From: Caldisericaceae bacterium
GTDB lineage: Bacteria > Caldisericota > Caldisericia > Caldisericales > Caldisericaceae
DNA: 17,663 nt
Direction: 5' to 3'
NCBI GenBank assembly: GCA_021161495.1
Contig: JAGHAO010000049.1
Span: 1-17,663 of the forward strand
The notes beneath the pieces are model-generated. The model worked only from the letters and a program-made list of their open reading frames with translations. It was not told where the DNA came from and made no database searches. Each line of letters opens with the position of its first letter. Position 1 is the stretch's first letter. Made by a program: the position numbers and the translations under genes. Shown here piece by piece: positions 8,067-16,044 of this stretch.

Positions 8067-8106
8067 CTTAACAAAAAATTAACATTTGCTTAAAAATCGC
8101 TTAACA
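8067..8106 (+). promoter_or_regulatory. Pho-box array: four 7-base direct repeats at 11-base period
   Basis: Four copies of a CTTAACA-like heptamer begin at 8067 (CTTAACA), 8078 (ATTAACA), 8089 (CTTAAAA) and 8100 (CTTAACA), each followed by a 4-base spacer. Both the 7+4 layout and the TTAACA core match what is known of PhoB/PhoP binding sites (E. coli 11-base repeats, Bacillus TT-A/T/C-ACA repeats). The array ends 9 bases before a -10 element, the position where an activator site replaces the -35. Confidence 0.85.
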
Positions 8107-8115
8107 CTCTTGCGT

Positions 8116-8121
8116 TATTAT
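8116..8121 (+). promoter_or_regulatory. -10 element of the pst operon promoter
   Basis: TATTAT lies 9 bases downstream of the last Pho-box repeat, and no good -35 is present at the proper distance. This is the layout of an activator-dependent promoter. The leader to the pstS ATG would be about 25 bases and includes the ribosome site AAGGGGG (8142-8148). Confidence 0.55.
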
Positions 8122-8153
8122 GCCAATGTAAACCTAAATACAAGGGGGTATGG

Positions 8154-9002
8154 ATGAAAAAGGTAAAATATGTTTTAGTGGTTTTATCAGTGGCGTTGAT
8201 ATTTATGATGGCAGGTTGCGGGGGAAATAGGGGTGAAAATTCTGAAAAATCAATTGTCTTGAATGGCTCCACGACTGTGTTCCCTATTGCACAGAGAGCT
8301 GCGGAGGAGTTTATGAATTTACATTCCGATGTTAATGTGTCTGTAAGGGGCACAGGTTCCGGAAATGGAATAGCGGCTTTGATTAACGGAACTTGCGATA
8401 TTGCCGATGCTTCGAGGCCGATGAAAGACGAAGAGATAAAAAAGGCAAAAGAGAACGGTGTAAACCCTGTTTCAACTGTGATCGCAAAAGATGCGATAGC
8501 AATCATTGTGAACAAAGATAACCCGATAAAAAGCATAACGAAAGAACAGCTTAAAGAAATATATACGGGACAAATTACAAACTGGAAAGAATTAGGAGGA
8601 GCCGATATGAAAATTGTCCCCGTAACGAGAGATTCCTCTTCCGGGACCTTTGAAATATTCGAGGAAAAAATCTTAGGAAAGGGTACGGAAATGATTTCTT
8701 CCGCTGTTGTTCAGGGTTCCAATCAGGCGGTAAAAACCACGGTTTCAAAAACACCGGGCGCAGTAGGATATATAGGTTTGGGGTACGTGGATAGCACGGT
8801 AAAAACGGTTGCTTTTGATGGAGTTCTTCCGTCTAAAGAAAGTGTATTGAACGGAACATACGAAATTTCCCGACCTCTGTTTATGTATACGGACGGTGTT
8901 CCGAAAGGCGTAGTTAAGGAATTTATTGATTTTGTGATGAGCCCGGAAGGCCAAAAGATAGTCGAGGAAGTCGGATATATTGCCGTTAAGCCGGTAAAGT
9001 GA
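8154..9002 (+). CDS. pstS: Phosphate ABC transporter substrate-binding lipoprotein
   Basis: PstS captures phosphate outside the cytoplasmic membrane and delivers it to the PstC-PstA channel. The protein has 282 residues. A lipoprotein signal peptide ends in MMAGC, with Cys22 as the lipidated residue, followed by a short flexible linker. The family's phosphate-contact segments are present: LNGSTTVFPIAQRAAEEF, VSVRGTGSGNGIAALINGTC followed by DIADASRPM, and TRDSSSGTFEIFEE (about 159-172). The closing YTDGVPKGVVKEFIDFVMSP and GQKIVEEVGYIAV are also typical. It is the first gene after the Pho-box promoter, which fits strong starvation induction. The ATG at 8154 follows AAGGGGG by 5 bases; no competing in-frame start gives a signal peptide. 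Confidence 0.96.
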   Translation: MKKVKYVLVVLSVALIFMMAGCGGNRGENSEKSIVLNGSTTVFPIAQRAAEEFMNLHSDVNVSVRGTGSGNGIAALINGTCDIADASRPMKDEEIKKAKENGVNPVSTVIAKDAIAIIVNKDNPIKSITKEQLKEIYTGQITNWKELGGADMKIVPVTRDSSSGTFEIFEEKILGKGTEMISSAVVQGSNQAVKTTVSKTPGAVGYIGLGYVDSTVKTVAFDGVLPSKESVLNGTYEISRPLFMYTDGVPKGVVKEFIDFVMSPEGQKIVEEVGYIAVKPVK

Positions 9003-9874
9003 ATATGAGGAATAGGTCTTTTATTGAATATGCGCTTCCGGTTTTCGGGTATGTTGCTGTAATTGTTCTCGCCGCGATAGTGTTTACCGTTTTCGGTGAA
9101 GGGATACCTCTTTTTCACAAATATTCGGTTGTAAAGTTTCTCACCGGAAAAGTTTGGAGGCCTACGGCCTCCTTACCGAAATTTGGCTCGGTTCCTTTGC
9201 TTGTCTCCACACTTATTGTCTCTGGTATCGCGATGCTATTTGCCGTTCCCTTGGGAGTGGCAACTGCGCTTTACATTGCAAAACTTGCAAGCGAAACAAC
9301 AAAAGACATTTTAAAACCTTTAATAGAACTTCTTGCCAGTATTCCCTCCGTTGTTTACGGATTTTTCGGTATTGTTTTCGTTGCACCTTTGGTGCAGAAA
9401 ATTTTCCGTTTGCCTGTGGGGCAGACCGGATTTACCGCAGGAATTATCCTGGCGTTTATGTCTCTCCCCACTATAGCGAGCATATCCGAAGATGCAATTA
9501 CATCTGTTCCTTCAGGTTTGGAACTTGCTTCATTCGGATTGGGTGCGTCCAAATTCGAAACTCTTATTCACATTGTGATTCCTGCGGCAATGCCTGGGAT
9601 AATCACTGCGATTTCCTTGGGGTTTGGCAGGGCGGTAGGTGAAACAATGACTGTTTTAATGGTTGCTGGAGGTGCATTGGGTATGCCGCATTCGATTTTT
9701 AGCCCGATGCGGCCTATTACTGCAACAATAGCGGCTGAAATGGGAGAAACTCCCGTGGGAAGTTTACATTACCATGCGCTTTTTGCGTTGGCTGCCGAAC
9801 TTTTTGTTATTGTTGTCCTATTTAATATTGTTGCGGAGTATTATCATAAAAAATTCTCCGCAAGGGGAAATTAG
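8999..9874 (+). CDS. pstC: Phosphate ABC transporter permease PstC
   Basis: PstC forms half of the transmembrane phosphate channel together with PstA. The protein has 291 residues with about six hydrophobic segments (approximately 12-33, 67-91, 107-133, 146-162, 195-226 and 259-280). The cytoplasmic coupling (EAA-type) loop is visible as SGLELASFGLGASKFETLIHIVIPAAMPG (split here: SGLELASFGLG and ASKFETLIHIVIPAAMPG, about 172-200), followed by GRAVGETMTVLMVAGG, which is typical of PstC. The GTG at 8999 overlaps the pstS stop by four bases (GTGA); an ATG two codons later (9005) is equally possible, and neither has a clear ribosome site, so coupling to pstS translation is likely. Confidence 0.95.
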   Translation: MNMRNRSFIEYALPVFGYVAVIVLAAIVFTVFGEGIPLFHKYSVVKFLTGKVWRPTASLPKFGSVPLLVSTLIVSGIAMLFAVPLGVATALYIAKLASETTKDILKPLIELLASIPSVVYGFFGIVFVAPLVQKIFRLPVGQTGFTAGIILAFMSLPTIASISEDAITSVPSGLELASFGLGASKFETLIHIVIPAAMPGIITAISLGFGRAVGETMTVLMVAGGALGMPHSIFSPMRPITATIAAEMGETPVGSLHYHALFALAAELFVIVVLFNIVAEYYHKKFSARGN

Positions 9875-9877
9875 CAT

Positions 9878-10732
9878 ATGGATAAAATTCGAAAAGAAAA
9901 AATCGCTTTTGCCGTTATAAAGATTCTTGCTTATATTTCGGTTGTTTTTCTTGCAATGCTTGTAGGTTATATATTTTTCAAAGGCTTTAGGGTGATAAAT
10001 TTCCGTTTTCTTACGGATGTTCCGAGGAAGGGTGTAACCGAGGGAGGAATTTTCCCAGCCATATTGGGTACTTTTTATCTTGTTTTGGTATCTTTTTTAG
10101 TTGCCGTCCCTACGGGTGTTTTATCCGGAATTTATCTTTCCGAATATGCGCCGAAAGAAGGTGCGGTCATCCGTTTCGTCAGGGTATCCGTGAATGTCCT
10201 TTCCGGTATTCCGTCCGTAATATTCGGTTTGTTCGGACTTGCAATTTTTGTTAACAAATTTCATTTTGGTGTCTCGATACTTTCCGGAGGACTTACCCTC
10301 GGGATTCTTATTTTGCCGGTGATAATACAAGCCACAATGGAAGCGTTGAGATCCGTTCCGAACTCTTTCAGGGAAGCGTCTTTCGGCTTGGGGGCTACGA
10401 AATGGCAAACTGTTAAAAATATCGTTTTACCCGTGGGGATGCCCGGTATTTTAACGGGTGTTATTTTGAGTGTGGGAAGGAGCGCGGGAGAGACAGCACC
10501 CATCCTATTTACCGCGGCAACTTTTTACACGGGTAGGCTTCCGCACAGTATTTTCAATGAAGTGATGGCACTTCCGTATATGATTTACGGGTTGCTTACC
10601 GAAGGAACATTTCCCGCAAAACAAATTCCCATCGCTTACGGTGCAAGCACAGTGCTTTTACTATTTGTTTTTGCGATGAGTTTGCTTGCGATTATCATAA
10701 GAATGAGAAGTAGGAGGATGAAAAAATGGTAA
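9878..10732 (+). CDS. pstA: Phosphate ABC transporter permease PstA
   Basis: PstA is the second channel subunit of the high-affinity phosphate importer in the cytoplasmic membrane. The protein has 284 residues with hydrophobic segments at about 10-34, 58-88, 105-126, 134-152, 183-212 and 252-275. Diagnostic stretches are GGIFPAILGTFYLVL, SGIPSVIFGLFGL and the coupling loop EALRSVPNSFREASFGLGAT plus KWQTVKNIVLPVGMPGI. GRSAGETAPILFTAA then distinguishes it from PstC. It starts three bases after the pstC stop, with AAGGGGA about a dozen bases upstream, and its last seven bases overlap the start of pstB. The highly basic C-terminus (RMRSRRMKKW) is expected to be cytoplasmic. Confidence 0.95.
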   Translation: MDKIRKEKIAFAVIKILAYISVVFLAMLVGYIFFKGFRVINFRFLTDVPRKGVTEGGIFPAILGTFYLVLVSFLVAVPTGVLSGIYLSEYAPKEGAVIRFVRVSVNVLSGIPSVIFGLFGLAIFVNKFHFGVSILSGGLTLGILILPVIIQATMEALRSVPNSFREASFGLGATKWQTVKNIVLPVGMPGILTGVILSVGRSAGETAPILFTAATFYTGRLPHSIFNEVMALPYMIYGLLTEGTFPAKQIPIAYGASTVLLLFVFAMSLLAIIIRMRSRRMKKW

Positions 10733-11478
10733 AAGTTAAAACCGAAAATTTAATGGTGAGTTTTGGCAATAAACGAATATTGAAAGGAATATCAATGGAA
10801 ATTCCGGAAAATTCCGTTGTTGCAATAATAGGCCCTTCAGGATGCGGGAAGTCGACTTTTCTTCGAACACTCAATAGAATGAATGATTTCGTTAAAGGCG
10901 TAAAGATAGAAGGAAAAGTATATATCGACGGAAAAGATATTTATGCAAAGGATGTCAACGTGTTTGATTTGAGAAAAAAAGTAGGAATGGTTTTTCAGAA
11001 ACCGAATCCGTTTCCCAAGTCGATTTACGAAAATATCGCATACGGGTTGAGGATACATGGGATAAAGGACAAAAGAATGATACAGGAAAGGGTAGAGAGA
11101 GCGTTGAGAGACGCAAATTTATGGGAAGAAGTGAAGGACAAACTTTTTGAGAGTGCATTTTCCCTTTCCGGCGGACAGCAGCAGAGGCTTTGCACGGCGC
11201 GTGCCCTTGCGATAAACCCGGAGGTAATACTTATGGATGAGCCGGCATCCGCTCTCGATCCCATTGCGACAAACAGATTGGAACATCTTATTGAAAAACT
11301 TAAAAAAGAATACACGATTGTAGTTGTTACCCATAATATCCAACAAGCGGCGAGAATTTCCGATTATACCGCGTTTTTATATATGGGAGAACTTGTGGAA
11401 TATGACAGAACGGAGATAATGTTCACCGCCCCCAAAAACAAACGGACGGAAGAATACATAATGGGAAAATTCAGCTAA
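10726..11478 (+). CDS. pstB: Phosphate ABC transporter ATP-binding protein
   Basis: PstB hydrolyses ATP on the cytoplasmic side to drive phosphate import through PstC-PstA. The protein has 250 residues, the standard PstB length. Motifs in order are Walker A GPSGCGKS (36-43), Q-loop Gln91 in VFQKPNPFPKSIYEN (the PNPFP stretch is PstB-specific), the ABC signature LSGGQQQR (147-154), Walker B ILMDEP (168-173) and switch His203 in VTHNIQQAARISD. The C-terminal VEYDRTEIMFTAPKNKRTEEYI is also characteristic. The ATG lies inside the end of pstA, with AGGAGG (10712-10717) 8 bases upstream. All catalytic residues are intact. Confidence 0.98.
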   Translation: MVKVKTENLMVSFGNKRILKGISMEIPENSVVAIIGPSGCGKSTFLRTLNRMNDFVKGVKIEGKVYIDGKDIYAKDVNVFDLRKKVGMVFQKPNPFPKSIYENIAYGLRIHGIKDKRMIQERVERALRDANLWEEVKDKLFESAFSLSGGQQQRLCTARALAINPEVILMDEPASALDPIATNRLEHLIEKLKKEYTIVVVTHNIQQAARISDYTAFLYMGELVEYDRTEIMFTAPKNKRTEEYIMGKFS

Positions 11479-11491
11479 AAGGAGATGTGAA

Positions 11492-12145
11492 ATGCTTGAA
11501 AGAAGAATAGCCGTATTAAAGGAAAAACTCTTAAAAATGGCAAACCTTGCCGAAGAAATGGTAAATCACAGTATGGAGGCGCTTGTCGAAAAAAAGATTG
11601 AACTTGCAAAAAAAGTAAAGTTCGAGGAAGAGCCGGTTGTGAACGAACTTGAAATAGAAATAGACGAATATGCCGTGGAAACGTTGGCGCTCTTCCAGCC
11701 GAAAGCAAAAGATCTCAGAACTATCGTTATGATTTTGAAGATGAACAACGATCTGGAACGTGTGGGAGACCTTGCAACAAATATTGCCGAATTTGCAATG
11801 GAACTCATACCTCAACCGGACGTGAAGCCTTATATCGACCTTCCGCGTATGTCAAATATTGCGGTGAAAATGCTTGATGACGCAATAACCGCTTTTATTT
11901 CACAGGATTCGAATCTGGGGAGAGACGTATGCGGCAGGGATGATGTGGTGGATAACCTGAATGAACAAATTATAAGGGAACTTCTTACTTTTATGATTCA
12001 AGACCCTCGAACCGTAGGGCGAAGTTTATTGATTATAAGAATTTCCGAAAATCTGGAGCGCATAGCGGACCTTGCGACAAATATAGGAGAGGATGTTGTT
12101 TACATAGTCGATAGCACTATCATAAAACACAGATCTAAAAAGTAA
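11492..12145 (+). CDS. phoU: Phosphate transport regulator PhoU
   Basis: PhoU couples the state of the Pst transporter to PhoR and represses the Pho response when phosphate is plentiful. The protein has 217 residues and is all helical, built from two similar three-helix repeats. Each repeat carries the metal-binding E-x3-D-x3-N signature: LERVGDLATN (88-97) and LERIADLATN (188-197). It begins with the usual MLERRIAVLKEKLLKMANLAEEM. The start is 13 bases after pstB, with AAGGAGATG as a strong ribosome site. Being last in the pst operon is typical. No intrinsic terminator was seen after it in the 72 bases before tldD. Confidence 0.96.
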   Translation: MLERRIAVLKEKLLKMANLAEEMVNHSMEALVEKKIELAKKVKFEEEPVVNELEIEIDEYAVETLALFQPKAKDLRTIVMILKMNNDLERVGDLATNIAEFAMELIPQPDVKPYIDLPRMSNIAVKMLDDAITAFISQDSNLGRDVCGRDDVVDNLNEQIIRELLTFMIQDPRTVGRSLLIIRISENLERIADLATNIGEDVVYIVDSTIIKHRSKK

Positions 12146-12168
12146 ATTATCCCGCATAACCTCTTTGT

Positions 12169-12196
12169 TTTGCAATATTACAAATCTTGTTATAAT
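12169..12196 (+). promoter_or_regulatory. Promoter of the tldD operon
   Basis: A consensus TATAAT (12191-12196) is preceded by TTTGCA at 12169-12174 with a 16-base spacer (TTGCAA with 15 is the alternative register). The start of transcription would be near 12203, just before the AAGGAGG ribosome site at 12206-12212. This supports a separate transcript for the genes from tldD onward, independent of the pst operon. Confidence 0.65.
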
Positions 12197-12217
12197 AGAG
12201 CAGATAAGGAGGCAACT

Positions 12218-13657
12218 ATGCGAGATATTATAGAAAGTGCGCTTCTTTCTGCCAAGAGGGCGGGTGCCACTTATGCGGATGTTCGTATTTTAGAAAGAGA
12301 AGTTGAGGAAATTTCTACAAAGAACGGCAGTGTCGATGCATTAAAGCGTTCTTTTACAAAAGGTTTGGGTGTTCGTGTAATTGCTAACGGTGCATGGGGT
12401 TTTGCATCGTCTTTTCGTCTTACAACGGATGAAGCGGAAAAGGTTGCCGAAGAGGCTGTTTTAATAGCCAAAGCAAGCAGTCTTACAAAAATCGAAGACG
12501 TTTCGCTTGCAGAAGTTGAAATTTTTCAGGATACTGTTCATCAAAAAGTCGAGATAGATCCTTTTTCCGTCCCCATATCGGAAAAAATTTCCGTTTTGCT
12601 TGAATCCGATAAAATAATGAATATTCCCGGAGTTATCGTGCGTAAAGGCAATATGTACTTTTCTAAAGAGTGGAAAACTTTTGCTTCCACGGAAGGTGCA
12701 TATATAGAACAAGAGAGGATTGTAAGCGGTGCGGGAATTTCTGCTATTGCAACAAACGGAAAAGAACTTCAGATCAGAAGCTATCCCAGCAGTTTCGGAG
12801 GCGATTATCAGAGAAAGGGCTTTGAACTTGTAAAGAGTGCGGATTTTCTCAAAAACGCGGAGCGGGTTGCAAAGGAGGCGGTTGCGCTTCTTTCCGCAAA
12901 ACCGTGTCCTTCCGGAATTATGGACATAGTTTTGGGCGGCTCCCAACTTGCTTTACAGGTGCATGAATCCGCGGGGCATCCTACCGAACTTGACAGGGTT
13001 TTAGGAGAAGAGGCTTCTTTTGCCGGAATGTCATTCCTTATGCCCGACAAATTGGGAAAGTTCAGATACGGTTCGGATATTGTAAATATTACCGCGGATG
13101 CCACGATTTCGGAGGCGCTGGGCGGTTTTGCTTATGACGACGAAGGTGTCAAGGCAAAGAGAATATATCTTGTTAAGAACGGTATATTCGTAGGTTATTT
13201 GAATTCAAGAGAAACGGCAAAAAAGTTAAAATTGGAGCCTATGGGAGCAATGCGTGCGCAGAGCTGGAATTTTATGCCTATCATTAGAATGACAAGTATA
13301 AACCTCGAACCCGGAGACAAGACACTGGATGAACTTATAGCCGGTGTCGACCGCGGAATTTATATGGATACAAATAAGAGTTGGAGTATTGATCAAAATA
13401 GGTTGAATTTTCAATTCGGAACCGAGATAGGTTGGGAAATCAAAAACGGAAAAATCCAAGATATGGTGAAAAACCCCACCTATACAGGAATCACGTATGA
13501 ATTCTGGAGAAGTTGCGATGGCATTGCAAATAAGGATTTCTGGCATGTTTGGGGAGTTCCGAATTGTGGTAAAGGGGAACCTCAGCAGGTGATGCAAGTA
13601 AGCCACGGTGTTTCTCCTGCGAGATTTAGAAATGTAAAGGTAGGGGTGCTAAGATGA
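12218..13657 (+). CDS. tldD: TldD metalloprotease subunit
   Basis: TldD is the zinc-binding half of the TldD-TldE heterodimer, a cytoplasmic protease that degrades unfolded peptides and in some bacteria matures modified peptides such as microcin B17. From this start it has 479 residues, typical for the family. The metal site HESAGH (His249, Glu250, His254; HExxxH) is present in VHESAGHPTELDRVLGEEASF. The C-terminal block with FWHVWGVPNCGKGEP and VSHGVSPARFRNV matches the TldD/PmbA fold. I chose the ATG at 12218 because AAGGAGG lies 5 bases upstream. An in-frame ATG at 12170 would add 16 residues that do not resemble the family and would start inside the promoter. It overlaps tldE by four bases, as expected for subunits of one complex. 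Confidence 0.95.
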   Translation: MRDIIESALLSAKRAGATYADVRILEREVEEISTKNGSVDALKRSFTKGLGVRVIANGAWGFASSFRLTTDEAEKVAEEAVLIAKASSLTKIEDVSLAEVEIFQDTVHQKVEIDPFSVPISEKISVLLESDKIMNIPGVIVRKGNMYFSKEWKTFASTEGAYIEQERIVSGAGISAIATNGKELQIRSYPSSFGGDYQRKGFELVKSADFLKNAERVAKEAVALLSAKPCPSGIMDIVLGGSQLALQVHESAGHPTELDRVLGEEASFAGMSFLMPDKLGKFRYGSDIVNITADATISEALGGFAYDDEGVKAKRIYLVKNGIFVGYLNSRETAKKLKLEPMGAMRAQSWNFMPIIRMTSINLEPGDKTLDELIAGVDRGIYMDTNKSWSIDQNRLNFQFGTEIGWEIKNGKIQDMVKNPTYTGITYEFWRSCDGIANKDFWHVWGVPNCGKGEPQQVMQVSHGVSPARFRNVKVGVLR

Positions 13658-15000
13658 TCGGAAAAGACAAGATAATTGAGATTTTAAAGAAGGCAGTCTC
13701 ACGTTCCAAAGCGGATCAGACGGAAATCCTTGTTATGGGAGGGAAATCTTACCTCACCGGATTTGCTAATAATTATATCCACAGAAACGTTGGGAATGAA
13801 GACTACACTATAAACATAAGACTTGCCTTTGGTAAAAGAATAGGTTCTGCAACTGTGCACGGTTTCTCCGAGGAGATAATTGAAAAAGCATTAAAGGATG
13901 CCGAACTTATTGCAGAAAATCAAAAAGAAAATCCCGATTTTGTTTCATTTGCAAAACCGTCGAAAGAAGTGCGACAATTCGACGAAAAGGCTTTATACTC
14001 GGAAAATACGGCAAATTGTGATGCGGAGTGCAGAGCAAAAATTGCAAAGGAAGTTGTTGATGCTTCCAAAAAACTTGGTTTGAATTCTTCCGGTACGGTA
14101 GAGACCGAAACAGGTGAAATTGCCATTGTAAATTCTCTTGGCGTGGAAAAATATTGTGTAAGGACCGTGGCATCGATAAAAAATATTGCAATGGCAACGG
14201 ATTCGAGCGGATATTCCAAATCAACGGCTGTTGACATCACAAAAATAAATGTGGAAGAAATTATAAAGGAAAGTACGGATTTGGCATTAAGCGGGAGGGC
14301 CCCTATCTCTATTGAACCCGGTAAATATGAAGTTATTCTCACTCCGTATGCGGTTGCCGAATTTATATCACACATATTATACCTTTCTTTAAACGCAAGG
14401 GCGGTAAACGAGGGAAGCAGCTTTCTTATAGGAAATTTCGGTAAAAGGATTTTGGGAGACAATATAACGATGTATGATGATGGTCTGTCAGAAGAAACGA
14501 TACCTTTGCCTTTCGATTTTGAAGGAGTGGATAAAAAACGAGTTGTATTTTTTGAAAACGGAGTGGCTAAAGATGTGGTTTACGATACTTTGACCGCGTA
14601 TAAAGAAGGAAGAGAGTCCACGGGTCATTCTTTACCTCAGCCAAGTCCTTACAGTCCCTATCCTATGAATTTTGTAATAGAAGGCGGGAATTCTTCTCCG
14701 GAGGAAATGATATCGAACGTGAAGCGCGGGCTGTTCGTTCAAAGGTTTTGGTATACAAATCCGATGGACCCGAAAAATGCCGTGATTACCGGTATGACAA
14801 GAGACGGATTGTTTTTAATCGAAAACGGTAAAATTACAAAGCCTGTGATGAATATGCGTTTTACCGAGAGTGTGATTTCTGCACTAAACAACGTTATCGA
14901 ATTAAGTAAAACAAAAAAGATTATTTACGATATGGCATCCGTGACGGTACCTTACCTCAGGGTAAAAGATTTCACTTTTACGGGTAAGACTGAATTTTAG
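13654..15000 (+). CDS. tldE: TldE/PmbA protease partner subunit
   Basis: TldE (PmbA) is the partner of TldD; it resembles TldD but lacks the HExxxH zinc site, and none is visible here. The protein has 448 residues. Family features include the N-terminal TDxxE-type segment (SKADQTEILVMGGKSYLTGF), the mid-protein EVILTPYAVAEFISHILYL with SLNARAVNEGSSFL, FEGVDKKRVVFFENGV and the C-terminal GNSSPEEMISNVKRGLFV followed by ITGMTRDGLFLIENGKI. The ATG overlaps the tldD stop (ATGA), with a GGGGTG ribosome site shortly upstream. No substrate-peptide gene, radical enzyme or azoline synthase is visible nearby, so a general housekeeping role is more likely than peptide-natural-product maturation. Confidence 0.93.
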   Translation: MIGKDKIIEILKKAVSRSKADQTEILVMGGKSYLTGFANNYIHRNVGNEDYTINIRLAFGKRIGSATVHGFSEEIIEKALKDAELIAENQKENPDFVSFAKPSKEVRQFDEKALYSENTANCDAECRAKIAKEVVDASKKLGLNSSGTVETETGEIAIVNSLGVEKYCVRTVASIKNIAMATDSSGYSKSTAVDITKINVEEIIKESTDLALSGRAPISIEPGKYEVILTPYAVAEFISHILYLSLNARAVNEGSSFLIGNFGKRILGDNITMYDDGLSEETIPLPFDFEGVDKKRVVFFENGVAKDVVYDTLTAYKEGRESTGHSLPQPSPYSPYPMNFVIEGGNSSPEEMISNVKRGLFVQRFWYTNPMDPKNAVITGMTRDGLFLIENGKITKPVMNMRFTESVISALNNVIELSKTKKIIYDMASVTVPYLRVKDFTFTGKTEF

Positions 15001-15015
15001 GAGGTGAAAGAGAGT

Positions 15016-16041
15016 ATGAAAAGGTATGGAATTTTGTGTGACGGAGGAGATGCGCCGGGAATTAACGCCGCAATTAGGGCGGTTGCAAGGGCTGCTTTTG
15101 AAGAGGATGACGAAGTTTTGGGGTTCCAGGACGGATTTTTCGGTCTTGTTGGTAACGACGTAAAAATTATTACCAAACATACCGTTTCCGGAATTCTTCC
15201 GCTTGGCGGCTCTATTTTGGGAATTTCTCGGTTTAACCCGTTGAAAGATCCGAAACACATTCAGGCCATTAAAGAGAATTTTAAGAAAAACGCTTTGACG
15301 CTTTTAATTCTCATAGGAGACAGAGACACGATAACCATTGCAAATAAACTTGCCGATGAAGGCATTCCATCGATCGTCATTCCGAAAACGATCGATAACG
15401 ATATTTACGGAACGGATTACTCCATAGGATTTAATACGGCAGTTACGAAGATTGGTTCCGCTTTGGATGATCTGCATTCCACGGCTTCCGCACACCACAG
15501 GGTTATGGTTGTGGAGACCATGGGAAGGGAAACAGGCTGGCTTGCTCTGTTTGGAGGGCTTGCAGGCGGCGCCGATTACATTATTATTCCCGAAGTTCCT
15601 TACAAAATTGAGGAAGTTGCCGCTCACATCGAGAGAAGGAAGAAGGAAGGCAAGAACTTCAGCATAGTGGTTGTTGCGGAAGGAGCGCCGCTTCCCGGAG
15701 ACGGAAACGAGAATATCGAAACAGACGAGTTCGGGCATCCCGTAAACAGAAAACGTAGAGTCGGATATACTATTATGGAGCATCTTGAAAAACTTACTCA
15801 CATAAAATCCAGAACTACTGTCTTGGGGTATATTCAAAGGGGTGGCACTCCTACGGTGGACGATAGGATTCTTGCTACCCGTTTGGGTGTATCTGCCGTG
15901 AAATTTGCTTCGGAAGGAAAATTTAACGGTGTCGTGGGTGTTAAAGAAGAAAAAATTGTTTTTACCCCTTTAAGCGAGTCTGCGGGTAAAATTCACAGAG
16001 CGGATAAAAAATTCTATGAACTTGCGAGGATATTTTTCTAA
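15016..16041 (+). CDS. pfkA: 6-phosphofructokinase, PPi-type (group III-like) signature, with an altered phosphoryl-donor loop
   Basis: The enzyme phosphorylates fructose 6-phosphate in glycolysis; pyrophosphate-using members are reversible. I chose the ATG at 15016 because GGAGGTG (15000-15006) precedes it. The 341-residue product then lines up with E. coli mature numbering (GGDAPGINAAIR at 10-21). An in-frame GTG at 15004 overlaps that ribosome site. The substrate and catalytic motif PKTIDND (123-129, catalytic Asp127) and MGRETGWLAL (169-178) are intact. Lys124 and Asp104, where ATP enzymes have Gly, indicate a PPi-type enzyme. The donor loop, however, reads GDRDT (101-105) where relatives have GG(D/E)(D/G)(T/S). 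The Mg-binding Asp103 position is therefore Arg and Gly102 is Asp. The reading frame around it (15316-15330) is clean. It lies 15 bases after tldE. Phosphofructokinase identity is firm; donor preference and activity are not. Confidence 0.92.
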   Translation: MKRYGILCDGGDAPGINAAIRAVARAAFEEDDEVLGFQDGFFGLVGNDVKIITKHTVSGILPLGGSILGISRFNPLKDPKHIQAIKENFKKNALTLLILIGDRDTITIANKLADEGIPSIVIPKTIDNDIYGTDYSIGFNTAVTKIGSALDDLHSTASAHHRVMVVETMGRETGWLALFGGLAGGADYIIIPEVPYKIEEVAAHIERRKKEGKNFSIVVVAEGAPLPGDGNENIETDEFGHPVNRKRRVGYTIMEHLEKLTHIKSRTTVLGYIQRGGTPTVDDRILATRLGVSAVKFASEGKFNGVVGVKEEKIVFTPLSESAGKIHRADKKFYELARIFF

Positions 16042-16044
16042 TTT

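Noticed and set aside
12146..12217. Terminator between phoU and tldD
   Set aside because: No GC-rich hairpin followed by a T-run is present; only a promoter is visible. Some read-through from pst is possible.
12218..15000. TldD-TldE as maturation proteases of a modified-peptide (RiPP) cluster
   Set aside because: No short precursor gene, cyclase, radical SAM or export gene lies in the surrounding sequence, and TldDE is widespread as housekeeping.
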